Below are positions 9,503-17,986 of a DNA stretch of 64,000 nucleotides, in pieces. The DNA is from Aureicoccus marinus (GTDB lineage: Bacteria; Bacteroidota; Bacteroidia; Flavobacteriales; Flavobacteriaceae), in assembly GCF_002954325.1 (NCBI RefSeq), contig NZ_MQVX01000001.1, forward strand, positions 439,546 to 503,545. The letters run 5' to 3'. The stretch's first letter is position 1. Every line of letters starts with the position of its first letter. Position numbers and translations under genes: made by a program. Under the pieces are notes generated by a model that was given only the letters and a program-made list of their open reading frames with translations, was not told where the DNA came from and did not search any database.

Positions 9503-9922
9503 ATGTCTGGAAACAGAACTTTTACCATGATTAAGCCTGATGCGGTTGAAAAAGGACACATCGGAGCCATCCTAGAGAAAATTACCGCTGCAGGATTTAA
9601 AATTGTAGCGATGAAGTATACTCATTTAAGCCAGCGTGATGCCGAGCAATTCTACGCTGTACACAGCGAGCGCCCATTCTACGGCGAACTAGTTGCTTTT
9701 ATGAGCAGAGGCCCTATTGTTGCTGCTATTCTAGAAAAAGACAATGCTGTTGAGGACTTCCGTGTTTTGATCGGATCGACAAACCCAGCGGAGGCTGCAG
9801 AAGGAACTATCCGTAAAATGTTCGCTACCGATATCGCAGAAAACGCGGTTCACGGATCAGATAGCGATGAGAACGCTGTCATCGAAGGCGCCTTCCATTT
9901 TTCTGGTCGCGAGATCTTCTAA
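9503..9922 (+). CDS. ndk: Nucleoside diphosphate kinase
   Basis: This 139-aa protein has the normal family length and start ([15 protein letters not shown]). The catalytic histidine lies in [12 protein letters not shown] (His117). It transfers the gamma phosphate between nucleoside triphosphates and diphosphates through a phosphohistidine, balancing NTP and dNTP pools in the cytoplasm. It has its own promoter (9456-9485) and converges with a DUF721 gene 10 bases downstream. Codon use is cleaner and more A/T-ending than its neighbours, as expected for a well-expressed gene. Confidence 0.97.
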   Translation: MSGNRTFTMIKPDAVEKGHIGAILEKITAAGFKIVAMKYTHLSQRDAEQFYAVHSERPFYGELVAFMSRGPIVAAILEKDNAVEDFRVLIGSTNPAEAAEGTIRKMFATDIAENAVHGSDSDENAVIEGAFHFSGREIF

Positions 9923-9932
9923 GAGGAGCTTC

Positions 9933-10223
9933 CTATAACAATTTAAGCTCTTGAATAAGCTCTTCTCCGAGGTGCTCGTTCAGGAGCTTTATTATTTTGG
10001 ACTTGCCCATCAATAGTTCCTGGCGCAAAGGAGCGGAGGTAAGTCGCACGTTCAGGCAGCCATTGTGCCACCATACTTCCTGGGTATAATTGGCAATTCC
10101 CGGACCCATTTGTTCCGTCCAGGCATGTTCTGCCCTCACCTTATTCAAGCCTTTTTCTAGGCGGGTGTTTTGCAGAAACTCCTGCATTTTATTCGAAAGA
10201 CGAAACTCTTCTTTGGGGTTCAT
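9933..10223 (-). CDS. DUF721 family protein
   Basis: The small 96-aa cytoplasmic protein has the DUF721 (DciA-like) pattern: a helical N-terminus, then WTEQMGPGIANYTQEVWWHNGCLNVRLTSAPLRQELLMGK, with a strand-rich core and the LRQEL motif. In Bacteroidota this gene often sits next to recF. DUF721/DciA proteins elsewhere help load the replicative helicase; whether this short form does so is inference. Its start overlaps the stop of the upstream lipoprotein gene by 4 bases, consistent with a recF-lipoprotein-DUF721 operon. Confidence 0.8.
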   Translation of the reverse strand: MNPKEEFRLSNKMQEFLQNTRLEKGLNKVRAEHAWTEQMGPGIANYTQEVWWHNGCLNVRLTSAPLRQELLMGKSKIIKLLNEHLGEELIQELKLL

Positions 10224-10639
10224 AAGTCCAGGGGTTCGTAGCGTTTATAGACGTACTTGATCTGTTGCTCACTGACCAATTCCAAACGGTTCTGGTCGAG
10301 ATAGGTCAATTCCTCCTGCCATTGCAGGTCTCCGTTGCTGTATTCCAGAACGATACTTCCGTCTTCCAGAATTCTACATCGAAAATTCTGGGCGTCATCA
10401 GAGGTTAGGTACTGACCATCCAACTGCGGTTGTACTTTTTTTCGATAACCCCTTGGCTCTTCGAAGAAGAAGTAATCGATCGTGGTATTGACTCCGTAAA
10501 TCTTTTCTTCACCTTCCGCAAATACAGCCTTTTCAATCTCCCAGTAGCCTTCCAATTGACTGAGGTCTTTTGGAGCTTGACTTGAGTTACATGCACTCAG
10601 TAGAGCGCTAACGACAAGGATGAGTAGGCTTTTTTTCAT
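10220..10639 (-). CDS. Small lipocalin-like lipoprotein, function unknown
   Basis: The 139-aa protein has a lipoprotein signal (LVVSALLSACNS, Cys about residue 17). The mature part reads as alternating beta strands beginning LEGYWEIEKAVF, a lipocalin-like opening also seen in other small Bacteroidota lipoproteins. No catalytic residues are visible. The stop overlaps DUF721 and the start overlaps the recF stop by 4 bases, so it is translationally coupled to both. An envelope location seems odd in a DNA-repair operon, and I cannot assign a function. Confidence 0.75.
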   Translation of the reverse strand: MKKSLLILVVSALLSACNSSQAPKDLSQLEGYWEIEKAVFAEGEEKIYGVNTTIDYFFFEEPRGYRKKVQPQLDGQYLTSDDAQNFRCRILEDGSIVLEYSNGDLQWQEELTYLDQNRLELVSEQQIKYVYKRYEPLDL

Positions 10640-11721
10640 GAAGACAAGGTAAACATTTTATACCCCTCTCCGGTCGCCTTCACAATCTCTTCTGTTCGCT
10701 CGGGATGGGTGTCGGTAATGAATATTTGTTCGTATTCTTCGCCTTTTACAAGCTTGACCAATTGGGCCACGCGGTTTTCGTCCAGCTTGTCAAAAACATC
10801 ATCTAACAATAGAATCGGAGTCGTGCCTGATTGGGTTCTTAAGAACTGGAATTGGGCAAGTTTTAAAGCGATCAAAAAGGACTTCTGCTGCCCTTGACTG
10901 CCAAACTTTTTCATCGGGTAGCCCTCAATTTCGAAACGGAGATCATCTTTATGAATGCCTACTGAAGTGTATTGTAATGCCCGGTCTTTGGCTTGATTTT
11001 CTTGCAGCAGCTCCAGTGTATTTTTCTGGTGCAGACCGCTGTGGTACTCCAGTGCGATATTCTCTTTTTCACCCGAGATGATGCGGTATTGCTCGAGAAA
11101 AAGGGGAGTGAATTCCGTTAAAAAGGCTTGTCTCTTTTCATAAATTGAACTTCCGTAAAAGTGCAATTGCTCGTCGTAGATCGCCAGGTTTTCGGCATCA
11201 AAGGTGTGATTGGCAGCGAAGAACTTGAGCAGGGCATTGCGCTGACTCAAGACCCGTTGGTAGGCCAATAGATTTTCGAGATAAGTGGAATCGGCTTGCG
11301 AAATATTTCCGTCGATGAACTTGCGGCGCACATCGCTTCCTTCGGAGATGAGGTCCCGGTCGGCAGGAGAAATCATCACCACCGGCAATAACCCAATGTG
11401 CTCTGTTATTCTATCGTAGAGCTTCCCGTTGCGCTTGAGGATTTTTTTAGCCCCTTTCTTAAAACCACAACTGATTTTTTCGGTTGATCCGTTCTTTTCG
11501 AACTGTCCTTCGATCAAGAAAAGCTCCTCCCCGTGTTTGATGTTTTGGGTGCTCAGTGGGTTAAAATACCCTTTACCGTAAGAAAGGTGATAAATGGCAT
11601 CCAGAACGGTCGTCTTCCCGATGCCATTGGCGCCAGCAATACAATTGATGGAGGCGGAAAACTCCAGCTCGAGCGAATCAAAATTCTTGTAATTCAGAAG
11701 CGAGAGCTGTTTGATATTCAT
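10636..11721 (-). CDS. recF: DNA replication/repair protein RecF
   Basis: The 361-aa protein begins MNIKQLSLLNYKNF and has a Walker A motif GANGIGKT (residues 30-37). It also has the SMC-like signature KKFGSQGQQKSFLIALKLAQF and a Walker B region PILLLDDVFDKLDENR. RecF binds gapped DNA and, with RecO and RecR, loads RecA during recombinational repair. Length is typical. It leads the minus-strand operon with the lipocalin-like and DUF721 genes and faces away from the TPR gene. Confidence 0.96.
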   Translation of the reverse strand: MNIKQLSLLNYKNFDSLELEFSASINCIAGANGIGKTTVLDAIYHLSYGKGYFNPLSTQNIKHGEELFLIEGQFEKNGSTEKISCGFKKGAKKILKRNGKLYDRITEHIGLLPVVMISPADRDLISEGSDVRRKFIDGNISQADSTYLENLLAYQRVLSQRNALLKFFAANHTFDAENLAIYDEQLHFYGSSIYEKRQAFLTEFTPLFLEQYRIISGEKENIALEYHSGLHQKNTLELLQENQAKDRALQYTSVGIHKDDLRFEIEGYPMKKFGSQGQQKSFLIALKLAQFQFLRTQSGTTPILLLDDVFDKLDENRVAQLVKLVKGEEYEQIFITDTHPERTEEIVKATGEGYKMFTLSS

Positions 11722-11819
11722 AGGGCGGACCGAGGTAGTGAAGTAAGCTTCAGCGGAATCGCTGTTTTACCACTCCAAAAATAAAGAATAATTGTGGGCC
11801 TCTATTTGAAGAAAAAGGT

Positions 11820-11827
11820 TATTTTTG
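11820..11827 (+). promoter_or_regulatory. Candidate -7 promoter element for the TPR-ribH transcript
   Basis: TATTTTTG matches TAnnTTTG and lies 20 bases before the ATG at 11848. A TTG at 11792-11794 is further upstream than the usual -33 spacing, so only the -7 half is convincing. Confidence 0.5.
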
Positions 11828-11847
11828 CCCGACCAAAAAAATGACGA

Positions 11848-12615
11848 ATGGCCACGTACAAAAAGCGAGGATACAAGCCCAAGACCAAGGAAGAAAAGGT
11901 AGAAATAGAAGAACAAAACAGTACAACTGCAGAGGTTTTTTCTACCCTTGACGAGAGTGCTTCCAAAACGGAAGAGTGGGTTTCTAAAAACCAAAACTTC
12001 ATTCTTATCGGTATTGGTGTAATCGCTGTTGCGGTGCTTGGTTATATTGGATTTACCCAATGGATCCAAAATCCAAAAGAGGAATTAGCAGCCAACGATT
12101 TGTACTATCCACAACAGTACTTCGAACAAGCTTTTCAAAATCCTGGGATCAAGGATTCGCTTTTGCAACTTTCTTTGGACGGTGCAGACGGAAAGTTTGG
12201 TTTGATCGAAATCATTGAGGAATACCCTGGAACAAAGGCAGCAGATTTGGCGCGTTACTCCGCAGGTATGGCCCATTTAGAGCTGGACAACTACCAAGAA
12301 GCGATCTCTTACCTGGAGCAGTATTCTTCCAGCGATGATACATTTGGCGCTCTGGCCAAAGGAGGTATTGGTGACGCTTTTGCAGAACTGGGACAGGCAG
12401 ACGATGCTTTGGACTACTACGAGAAAGCAGCGAGCCACTCAACAAATGATTTTACGACTCCACGTTTTCTTTACAAGGCTGCTGTTTTGGCGATAGAGAA
12501 TGATAAATTGGATAGAGCTCTACCTTACCTCACCCGCATTCAGGAGGAATTTCCTAAGTCGGATGAGGCGGCGAATGTTAAGGCCTTGATCGCTTTTGTA
12601 GAGACCAAGTCCTAA
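11848..12615 (+). CDS. TPR-repeat membrane protein (YfgM-like)
   Basis: The 255-aa protein has a charged N-terminal 50 residues (AT-Y-K-K basic start, then acidic). One transmembrane segment follows at about 50-72 (FILIGIGVIAVAVLGYIGFTQ), then a series of tetratricopeptide repeats to the end, such as YSAGMAHLELDNYQEAISYLEQY and GIGDAFAELGQADDALDYYEKA. The layout resembles YfgM-type periplasmic TPR proteins tied to the Sec translocon or to outer-membrane biogenesis. That link is by architecture only. It is followed 4 bases later by ribH on the same strand. Confidence 0.85.
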   Translation: MATYKKRGYKPKTKEEKVEIEEQNSTTAEVFSTLDESASKTEEWVSKNQNFILIGIGVIAVAVLGYIGFTQWIQNPKEELAANDLYYPQQYFEQAFQNPGIKDSLLQLSLDGADGKFGLIEIIEEYPGTKAADLARYSAGMAHLELDNYQEAISYLEQYSSSDDTFGALAKGGIGDAFAELGQADDALDYYEKAASHSTNDFTTPRFLYKAAVLAIENDKLDRALPYLTRIQEEFPKSDEAANVKALIAFVETKS

Positions 12616-12619
12616 GGGA

Positions 12620-13102
12620 GTGGCCACTTCACAAACTCATTTATCTGCTTACAATCCGGAAGACTTGCCGGATGTTACAAACAAACGTTTTGGGATCGTT
12701 GTTTCTCAATGGAATGACGAGATCACGAATGGGCTTTTGGCTGGCGCGGTAGAAACCTTGCAAAAGGCGGGTGTCACTGAGGACCGCATTTTTATCTGGG
12801 AGGTGCCAGGTAGTTTTGAATTGGTCTATGGCTGTGCGCAAATGGCCAAGCAAAAGGCCCCTGATGCCATTATAGCCTTGGGAAGTGTCATTCGAGGAGA
12901 AACAGCTCATTTCGATTTTGTGTGCTCAGGAGTCACACAGGGAATCACCCAATTGAATACACAACTCGACTTACCAGTCATCTTTGGGGTTTTGACTGAC
13001 GACACCTTGCAGCAGGCGCAGGACCGCAGTGGAGGCCGTCATGGCAACAAAGGTATCGAAGCCGCCGTGACTGCGATGAAGATGACCTCCTTCAATCCCT
13101 AG
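12620..13102 (+). CDS. ribH: 6,7-dimethyl-8-ribityllumazine synthase
   Basis: The 160-aa protein reads from a GTG start at 12620, four bases after the TPR gene stop. An upstream ATG in frame is not available. Family motifs include GIVVSQWNDEITNGLLAGA, IFIWEVPGSFELVYG, IALGSVIRGETAHFDFVC (with the catalytic His in the TAHFD segment) and GVLTDDTLQQAQDRSG. The enzyme condenses 5-amino-6-ribitylamino-uracil with 3,4-dihydroxy-2-butanone 4-phosphate to make lumazine, the step before riboflavin. No other riboflavin genes are in the window. Confidence 0.95.
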   Translation: MATSQTHLSAYNPEDLPDVTNKRFGIVVSQWNDEITNGLLAGAVETLQKAGVTEDRIFIWEVPGSFELVYGCAQMAKQKAPDAIIALGSVIRGETAHFDFVCSGVTQGITQLNTQLDLPVIFGVLTDDTLQQAQDRSGGRHGNKGIEAAVTAMKMTSFNP

Positions 13103-13157
13103 TACTTTTGTTAACATTTTTTGGCAGCCCTCATTCTAGGCTTGGCTGCATTTTCAG

Positions 13158-13165
13158 TACATTTG
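13158..13165 (+). promoter_or_regulatory. Candidate -7 promoter element for the small protein-mutL transcript
   Basis: TACATTTG fits TAnnTTTG, 25 bases before the ATG at 13191. No -33 TTG lies at ideal spacing. Confidence 0.4.
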
Positions 13166-13190
13166 AGTAAGACGCTAAGCGGTCTTGCAC

Positions 13191-13478
13191 ATGAGAAATC
13201 TCTTTCGACTTAAACGCAACAAATCCTTCACTTACAAACCCCGGTACTACCAGGGGGAGGAGAATCCGTTTAAAATCGAACACAAGCTTGATCAATTCCG
13301 CTCAACAGCGCAACACCAAAGAGGAATCAAAAATAAGGTACTGAATGCTCTAGCCGATTGGCAGACCGAGGGCGATCGAGACATGCGTATACGCATCGCC
13401 ATAATCCTCGGAGTACTGATCTTACTTTTCCTGTTTATAATCGATTTTGACCTTTCCATTTTCCTGGACAACGAATGA
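13191..13478 (+). CDS. Small single-pass membrane protein upstream of mutL
   Basis: Starting at ATG 13191 the product has 95 residues. A TTG two codons earlier is possible but unneeded. It has a basic N-terminus (MRNLFRLKRNKSFTYKPRYY), an amphipathic middle, and one C-terminal transmembrane helix (AIILGVLILLFLFIIDF). Flavobacterial homologues in the same place are sometimes labelled riboflavin-synthase-related, but nothing in the sequence supports that. The stop overlaps the mutL start (ATGA), so translation is coupled. Function unknown. Confidence 0.75.
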   Translation: MRNLFRLKRNKSFTYKPRYYQGEENPFKIEHKLDQFRSTAQHQRGIKNKVLNALADWQTEGDRDMRIRIAIILGVLILLFLFIIDFDLSIFLDNE

Positions 13479-15295
13479 CGGAAAAACGTATTCAATTATT
13501 ACCCGAGCATGTAGCTAACCAAATCGCTGCAGGCGAGGTTGTTCAACGACCTGCCTCTGTTGTGAAAGAACTGATGGAGAACGCCATCGATGCGGGAAGC
13601 GACCTGATTCAACTCATTGTCAAAGAAGGCGGTAAAACGCTGATCCAGGTGACTGATAATGGTTCCGGAATTCCCGAAGAGCAAGTGGAATTGGCTTTTC
13701 AACGGCATGCAACCTCCAAGATCCGCCAGGCGGAAGATCTGTTTCAGATCCAGTCCAAGGGTTTTCGCGGGGAGGCTCTGGCTTCGATCGCTGCTATTGC
13801 TCATGTCGAATTACAGACGCGTCAGGCCCAGGACGAAACCGGTCTGCGTGTCCGAATCGAAGGCGGAACCCTAAAAGAAAAGGAAGCCTGTGCCAGCCAG
13901 GTCGGCAGTTCGTTTTCTGTAAAGCAACTTTTTTATAATATCCCTGCGCGAAGGAACTTTTTAAAGTCCGACGCGGTAGAGCTGCGTCATATAACGGAAG
14001 AATTCCAACGCATCGCTTTGGCCCATCCTGAAGTGGCTTTTCGTTTTTATTCCAATGGCAATGTACTCTTTGATTTGCCACCGGGTAACCTCAAACTTCG
14101 GTTGGTTCACGTCCTAGGCGCAAAGACCAAAGAAAAGCTGGTGCCGGTGGAAGAAGAAACGGATGTGGTCAACCTATCGGGTTTTATTCTTAAGCCGGAC
14201 TATGCCAAGAAGAGTAGGGGAGAACAGTATTTCTTTGTCAATAACCGCTTCGTCAAAAGCCCTTACCTGCACCACGCGGTCATGGCGGCTTACGAAGGAC
14301 TTTTACCGGCTAATTTTTACCCGGGTTACTTCTTGTTCTTGGAAGTGGACCCTGCCCGGTTAGACGTGAATATTCATCCGACCAAGACGGAGGTGAAGTT
14401 TGAGGACGAACAAACCCTCTATGCCATTCTGCGTTCTGCCATAAAGCATAGCCTGGGGCAATTTCAGGTGGCGCCTACCTTGGACTTTAACCGGGATCCT
14501 AACCTAGATACCCCTTACGAATACGAATCGAAAAACCCAGAAAAGCCATTACTGCAAGTAGATAGTAGTTTTAATCCTTTTAAGGACAGCAGCCCGCGAC
14601 CTGCGCGGGTGAGTAAGGAGCAGATTGAAGCGACGACGGAGGTATACGAATCGGGCTTTAGTTCTTTGTTGATTGAAGAAGAACCGGAGACGACCGAGAA
14701 CCGATTGTTTGAGGAAGAACCGGACTACGTTGAAGGGATGTCTTGCTTTCAGTGGAAACGCAAATACCTCTTGGTCGATAGCCCGAAAGGACTTTTAGCT
14801 GTAGACCAAAGCCGGGCACACCAGCGGGTCATCTACGAAACCTTTTTGGGGAGCATGACCGTCCAAGCGGCAGCCAGCCAACAGCTTCTGTTTCCTTTGG
14901 AGCTGCATTTTTCAAAGAAACAGATGATGGCTCTGACCGAAATTGAAGATAGCCTGAAGGCCCTCGGTTTTGATTTTGCCATCGGCGAGGACCAAGTTCT
15001 TTCAGTTCATGGTATTCCGAGCCTTTTGCCCGAAGGCCGCATTCCGCATTTGATTGAACAATTGATTGCTGATTACGAGGAAGGCATGAGCGCCGGAGAA
15101 TGGACCCAGGCAGAATTGCTCGCCAGAACCCTTTGCAGATCGGTTTCGATTCGCAGTGGGGATGTATTGGAGAAAGAGGCCCAACAGGCTTTACTCAGTG
15201 AATGGCTGGCTTGTAAAGAGACCCTCTTGAGTCCATTTCACAAATTGATCTATATTCGGATATCCGAAGGAGATATTCACAAAAAATTGAACTGA
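13475..15295 (+). CDS. mutL: DNA mismatch repair protein MutL
   Basis: The 606-aa protein has the GHKL ATPase motifs at the N-terminus: VVKELMENAIDAGSD (motif I), VTDNGSGIP (motif II) and SKGFRGEAL (motif III), with the transducer domain to about residue 330. A variable linker follows, then the C-terminal dimerisation domain from about residue 425. It acts downstream of MutS in mismatch repair. In the C-terminal domain the usual endonuclease motif DQHA is replaced by DQSRAH, so the metal-dependent nicking activity may be weakened or lost. Start overlaps the upstream small gene by 4 bases, and the stop overlaps the start of the first rhomboid gene. Confidence 0.95.
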   Translation: MTEKRIQLLPEHVANQIAAGEVVQRPASVVKELMENAIDAGSDLIQLIVKEGGKTLIQVTDNGSGIPEEQVELAFQRHATSKIRQAEDLFQIQSKGFRGEALASIAAIAHVELQTRQAQDETGLRVRIEGGTLKEKEACASQVGSSFSVKQLFYNIPARRNFLKSDAVELRHITEEFQRIALAHPEVAFRFYSNGNVLFDLPPGNLKLRLVHVLGAKTKEKLVPVEEETDVVNLSGFILKPDYAKKSRGEQYFFVNNRFVKSPYLHHAVMAAYEGLLPANFYPGYFLFLEVDPARLDVNIHPTKTEVKFEDEQTLYAILRSAIKHSLGQFQVAPTLDFNRDPNLDTPYEYESKNPEKPLLQVDSSFNPFKDSSPRPARVSKEQIEATTEVYESGFSSLLIEEEPETTENRLFEEEPDYVEGMSCFQWKRKYLLVDSPKGLLAVDQSRAHQRVIYETFLGSMTVQAAASQQLLFPLELHFSKKQMMALTEIEDSLKALGFDFAIGEDQVLSVHGIPSLLPEGRIPHLIEQLIADYEEGMSAGEWTQAELLARTLCRSVSIRSGDVLEKEAQQALLSEWLACKETLLSPFHKLIYIRISEGDIHKKLN

Positions 15296-16028
15296 TGATG
15301 CGAATGACTGATGCAGTAAAGCATCTTTTGATAATCAATATTATCGTGTACGTATTACAAAATATGTACCCGGAATTCATGACCGTAAATTTTGCGGAAT
15401 GGTTCATTGAGCATCCCAACTTTAAATATTGGCAGCCATTGACCCATATGTTTATGCATGTTGCGACTTGGCATATATTCTTTAATATGTTCGCTTTGGT
15501 TTCATTTGGTTCTGTATTAGAACAACAGTGGGGCACAAAGAAATTTTTATTCTTTTATTTCTCTGCAGGCTTGGTGCTTTTGCTTTATCAATGGCAGTTA
15601 GTTATTTAAGAATTTATTTGGCACTGGAACCTATCCTAAATTCGGGTACAACTCTGGATGAGGTGTGGTCTGTACTGGCTAGAGGTGAATTCTTGATTAG
15701 CTGGACTTCCCTGGTTGAAGAATCCGGTATATCTCAGATATTACAGATTTTTAATGGAAGATCTCTTGGCGCCTCCGGGGCAATCTACGGATTACTCGCG
15801 GCTTTCGTTATGCTTTATCCGAATGCACAATTAGGTATATTGTTTATTCCTATTCCAATTAAGGCGAAGTATCTTATCCCAATTTTAATAGGGGGTGACT
15901 TATTTTTTGGAATCTCCGGCCTAAATACTGGTTTTGGGCATTTTGCACATATTGGAGGTGCCTTAATAGGATTTATTATGATGTGGTACTGGAAGAAGAA
16001 TCAGTTTAACCAAAACCGCTGGAATTAA
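15295..16028 (+). CDS. Rhomboid-family intramembrane serine protease, split by a frameshift
   Basis: Two frames form one 244-residue rhomboid. The first part (15295-15609) runs through HMFMHVATWHIFFNMFAL, the family's HxxxHxxxN-type loop region, to FYFSAGL. The second resumes at GAFALSMAVSYL and carries the catalytic serine in GASGAIYGLL and the catalytic histidine in HFAHIGGALIG. The break is at the GG of 15573-15574; one extra G restores the frame. Both catalytic residues are kept. The gene looks more A/T-rich than mutL and the next rhomboid. It overlaps both neighbours by a base or so, in a mutL-rhomboid-rhomboid operon. Confidence 0.8.
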
Positions 16029-16903
16029 TGGCTGGAGGTCTTTCCTATCAATGGGCACGTCTTAACCAGGCCGAAAAACTCATTGCACTCAATGTTGGGG
16101 TTTACCTGCTGGCGGGATTGCTGAGCACCTTTGGGATCTGGAATGCCAAGCCTTTGTTTTGGTTGCCTTCGGACTTGATGGAGCTCATGGGGCAGCCTTG
16201 GTCCATCATTACCTATTCCTTTTTCCATGGAGGGCTATTTCATCTGTTGTTTAATATGCTCTGGTTGTACTTTTCGGGTCGTATGGTCTTGAATTTATTC
16301 GACCGGATGCGCTTTTTGAGCGTTTATTTCTTGGGAGTCATTAGCGGAGGACTCCTGTTTTTATTGGCTTACAACCTTCTACCCAACCTGGTTAATCAAA
16401 ATACAGTCCTTTTTGGAGCTTCCGCCGGGGTATTGGCGGTATTTATCTTTATCTGTGCCTATATACCCAATCAAGAGGTTCGCTTATTTGGTCTGATCAA
16501 TATCAAACTTTGGAAGATAGGTGCCTTTTTCGTTGCCCTGGATCTCTTGCGTATTGCTGGTGATGCGGAAAATATAGGAGGCTATATCGCTCACCTGGGT
16601 GGAGCGATTTTAGGTTATGCCTACGGACGACAACTCTTGCATGGGCGAGATATAGGTGGCGGTTTTACAAAATTTCTTGAAGGCCTCGGACGCGCTTTTA
16701 CACCCAGAGAAAAACGACCCTTCAAAAAAGTATACAAGAATTCCCCCAAAAAATCGAAGAAGACCAAGACAGCTGCTTCGGATAAAACCGAGAAGCAACA
16801 ACAAATTGACGCTATTCTCGATAAGATTAGCAAATCGGGCTACGACAGCTTGAGCAAAAGTGAAAAGGACTTTTTGTTTAAAGCAGGCAAAGAGGACGAA
16901 TAA
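16028..16903 (+). CDS. Second rhomboid-family intramembrane serine protease
   Basis: The 291-aa protein has about six membrane helices in the first 210 residues. It has the catalytic serine in FGASAGVLAVF, the histidine in IAHLGGAILGYAYG, and the HLLFNMLWLYFSGR loop. A cytoplasmic tail of about 80 residues follows, first very basic (KRPFKKVYKNSPKKSKK) and then helical. Rhomboids cut transmembrane helices of substrates, and the tandem copy suggests a paired or specialised role. It starts at the last base of the previous gene's stop (TAATG), so translation is coupled. Confidence 0.9.
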   Translation: MAGGLSYQWARLNQAEKLIALNVGVYLLAGLLSTFGIWNAKPLFWLPSDLMELMGQPWSIITYSFFHGGLFHLLFNMLWLYFSGRMVLNLFDRMRFLSVYFLGVISGGLLFLLAYNLLPNLVNQNTVLFGASAGVLAVFIFICAYIPNQEVRLFGLINIKLWKIGAFFVALDLLRIAGDAENIGGYIAHLGGAILGYAYGRQLLHGRDIGGGFTKFLEGLGRAFTPREKRPFKKVYKNSPKKSKKTKTAASDKTEKQQQIDAILDKISKSGYDSLSKSEKDFLFKAGKEDE

Positions 16904-16912
16904 AACAAGGGG

Positions 16913-17986
16913 GTGAATACCACAAGACGATATCGGTTCAGTGCCGGTATAACAATTCTATTCGGGTTGTTGTGCCTGGCTTCCTATAGCGTTTCTTTTT
17001 GGCCTTATCAGTCTCATCCCGGAGTTGCCCTGCTTGGGCTCTTTGTTCCCCTGCTCATGGTGGTCAATTGCTTGCTGTATCTGTATTGGTTGATTCGCAA
17101 GAAGAAGATCCTTTCCTTTCCTCTTTTGGTGTTGATCATTGGTTACTTTACGGTAGGCTCTGTTTACCAGCTGCACGGTACCTCGGAGGAGGTAGAGGAT
17201 TCCTTTAGCCTGTTGAGCTTTAATGTGCGAAACTTCAATAAGAACGGAGAGATCCCGGAAGAGGGGGTTGATTCTTTGATCATTGATTTCATTCGGGAGG
17301 AAGATCCGGATATACTTTGTCTACAAGAGTGTTTGTACAGCATGAAGCGAAGCGATGTACTTCCTCAATACCCGCATTCCTTCATTGATTTTATATACAG
17401 CTGGGAGCCTCAGCCAATTCACGTGATTCAGGCGGTATATTCCAAGTACCCTCTTTTGAACGTGCAGTCGATCGATTTTCCGGACAGTGCAAACAAAGCG
17501 ATAGCCATGGACGTGGTTAAAGGGCAAGACACCCTCCGTTTATTCAATATTCATCTGCAATCCTTTGCAATTATTCCCCAGGTCGAAAAACTCAAGGAAG
17601 AGGATTCTGACCGTCTAATTCAGCGAATGGGAAAGGTGCTGATCAAGCAGCAGGAGCAGGCTGCATTGCTCCAAGCCGAAATAGAGAAAAGTCCTTACCC
17701 GGTCATGGTAGTTGGGGATTTTAATAACAACCAGTTCTCCTACGCCTACCGGCAAATCAAAGGGGATCTACAAGACACCTACCGTCAGGCAGGGAAGGGC
17801 TTTGGTCAGACGTACAACCTGTGGGGGTTTCCGATGCGGATTGATTTCATTCTGACCGACCCCTCCATCAAAACGCTCTCGCACTCGACCTATGACCAAA
17901 AGATGTCCGATCATTTCCCGATTCGGGCGGAATTACTGTATCAGCCTTCAGCCAGGGGCAAGACAAGAGGTAACTCCTTGCATTAG
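16913..17986 (+). CDS. Membrane-anchored endonuclease/exonuclease/phosphatase-family protein
   Basis: The 357-aa protein starts at GTG 16913, behind a strong purine-rich ribosome site (AAGGGG). Residues 1-90 hold three hydrophobic segments. The EEP catalytic domain follows, with LLSFNVRNFNKNG, DILCLQEC (metal-binding Glu), IFNIHLQSF, VVGDFNNNQFS and the final SDHFPI His-Asp pair. Family members hydrolyse phosphodiesters in nucleic acids or lipids; this anchored flavobacterial form has no assigned substrate. The last 118 bases overlap the 3' end of the convergent WbqC gene. Confidence 0.87.
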   Translation: MNTTRRYRFSAGITILFGLLCLASYSVSFWPYQSHPGVALLGLFVPLLMVVNCLLYLYWLIRKKKILSFPLLVLIIGYFTVGSVYQLHGTSEEVEDSFSLLSFNVRNFNKNGEIPEEGVDSLIIDFIREEDPDILCLQECLYSMKRSDVLPQYPHSFIDFIYSWEPQPIHVIQAVYSKYPLLNVQSIDFPDSANKAIAMDVVKGQDTLRLFNIHLQSFAIIPQVEKLKEEDSDRLIQRMGKVLIKQQEQAALLQAEIEKSPYPVMVVGDFNNNQFSYAYRQIKGDLQDTYRQAGKGFGQTYNLWGFPMRIDFILTDPSIKTLSHSTYDQKMSDHFPIRAELLYQPSARGKTRGNSLH

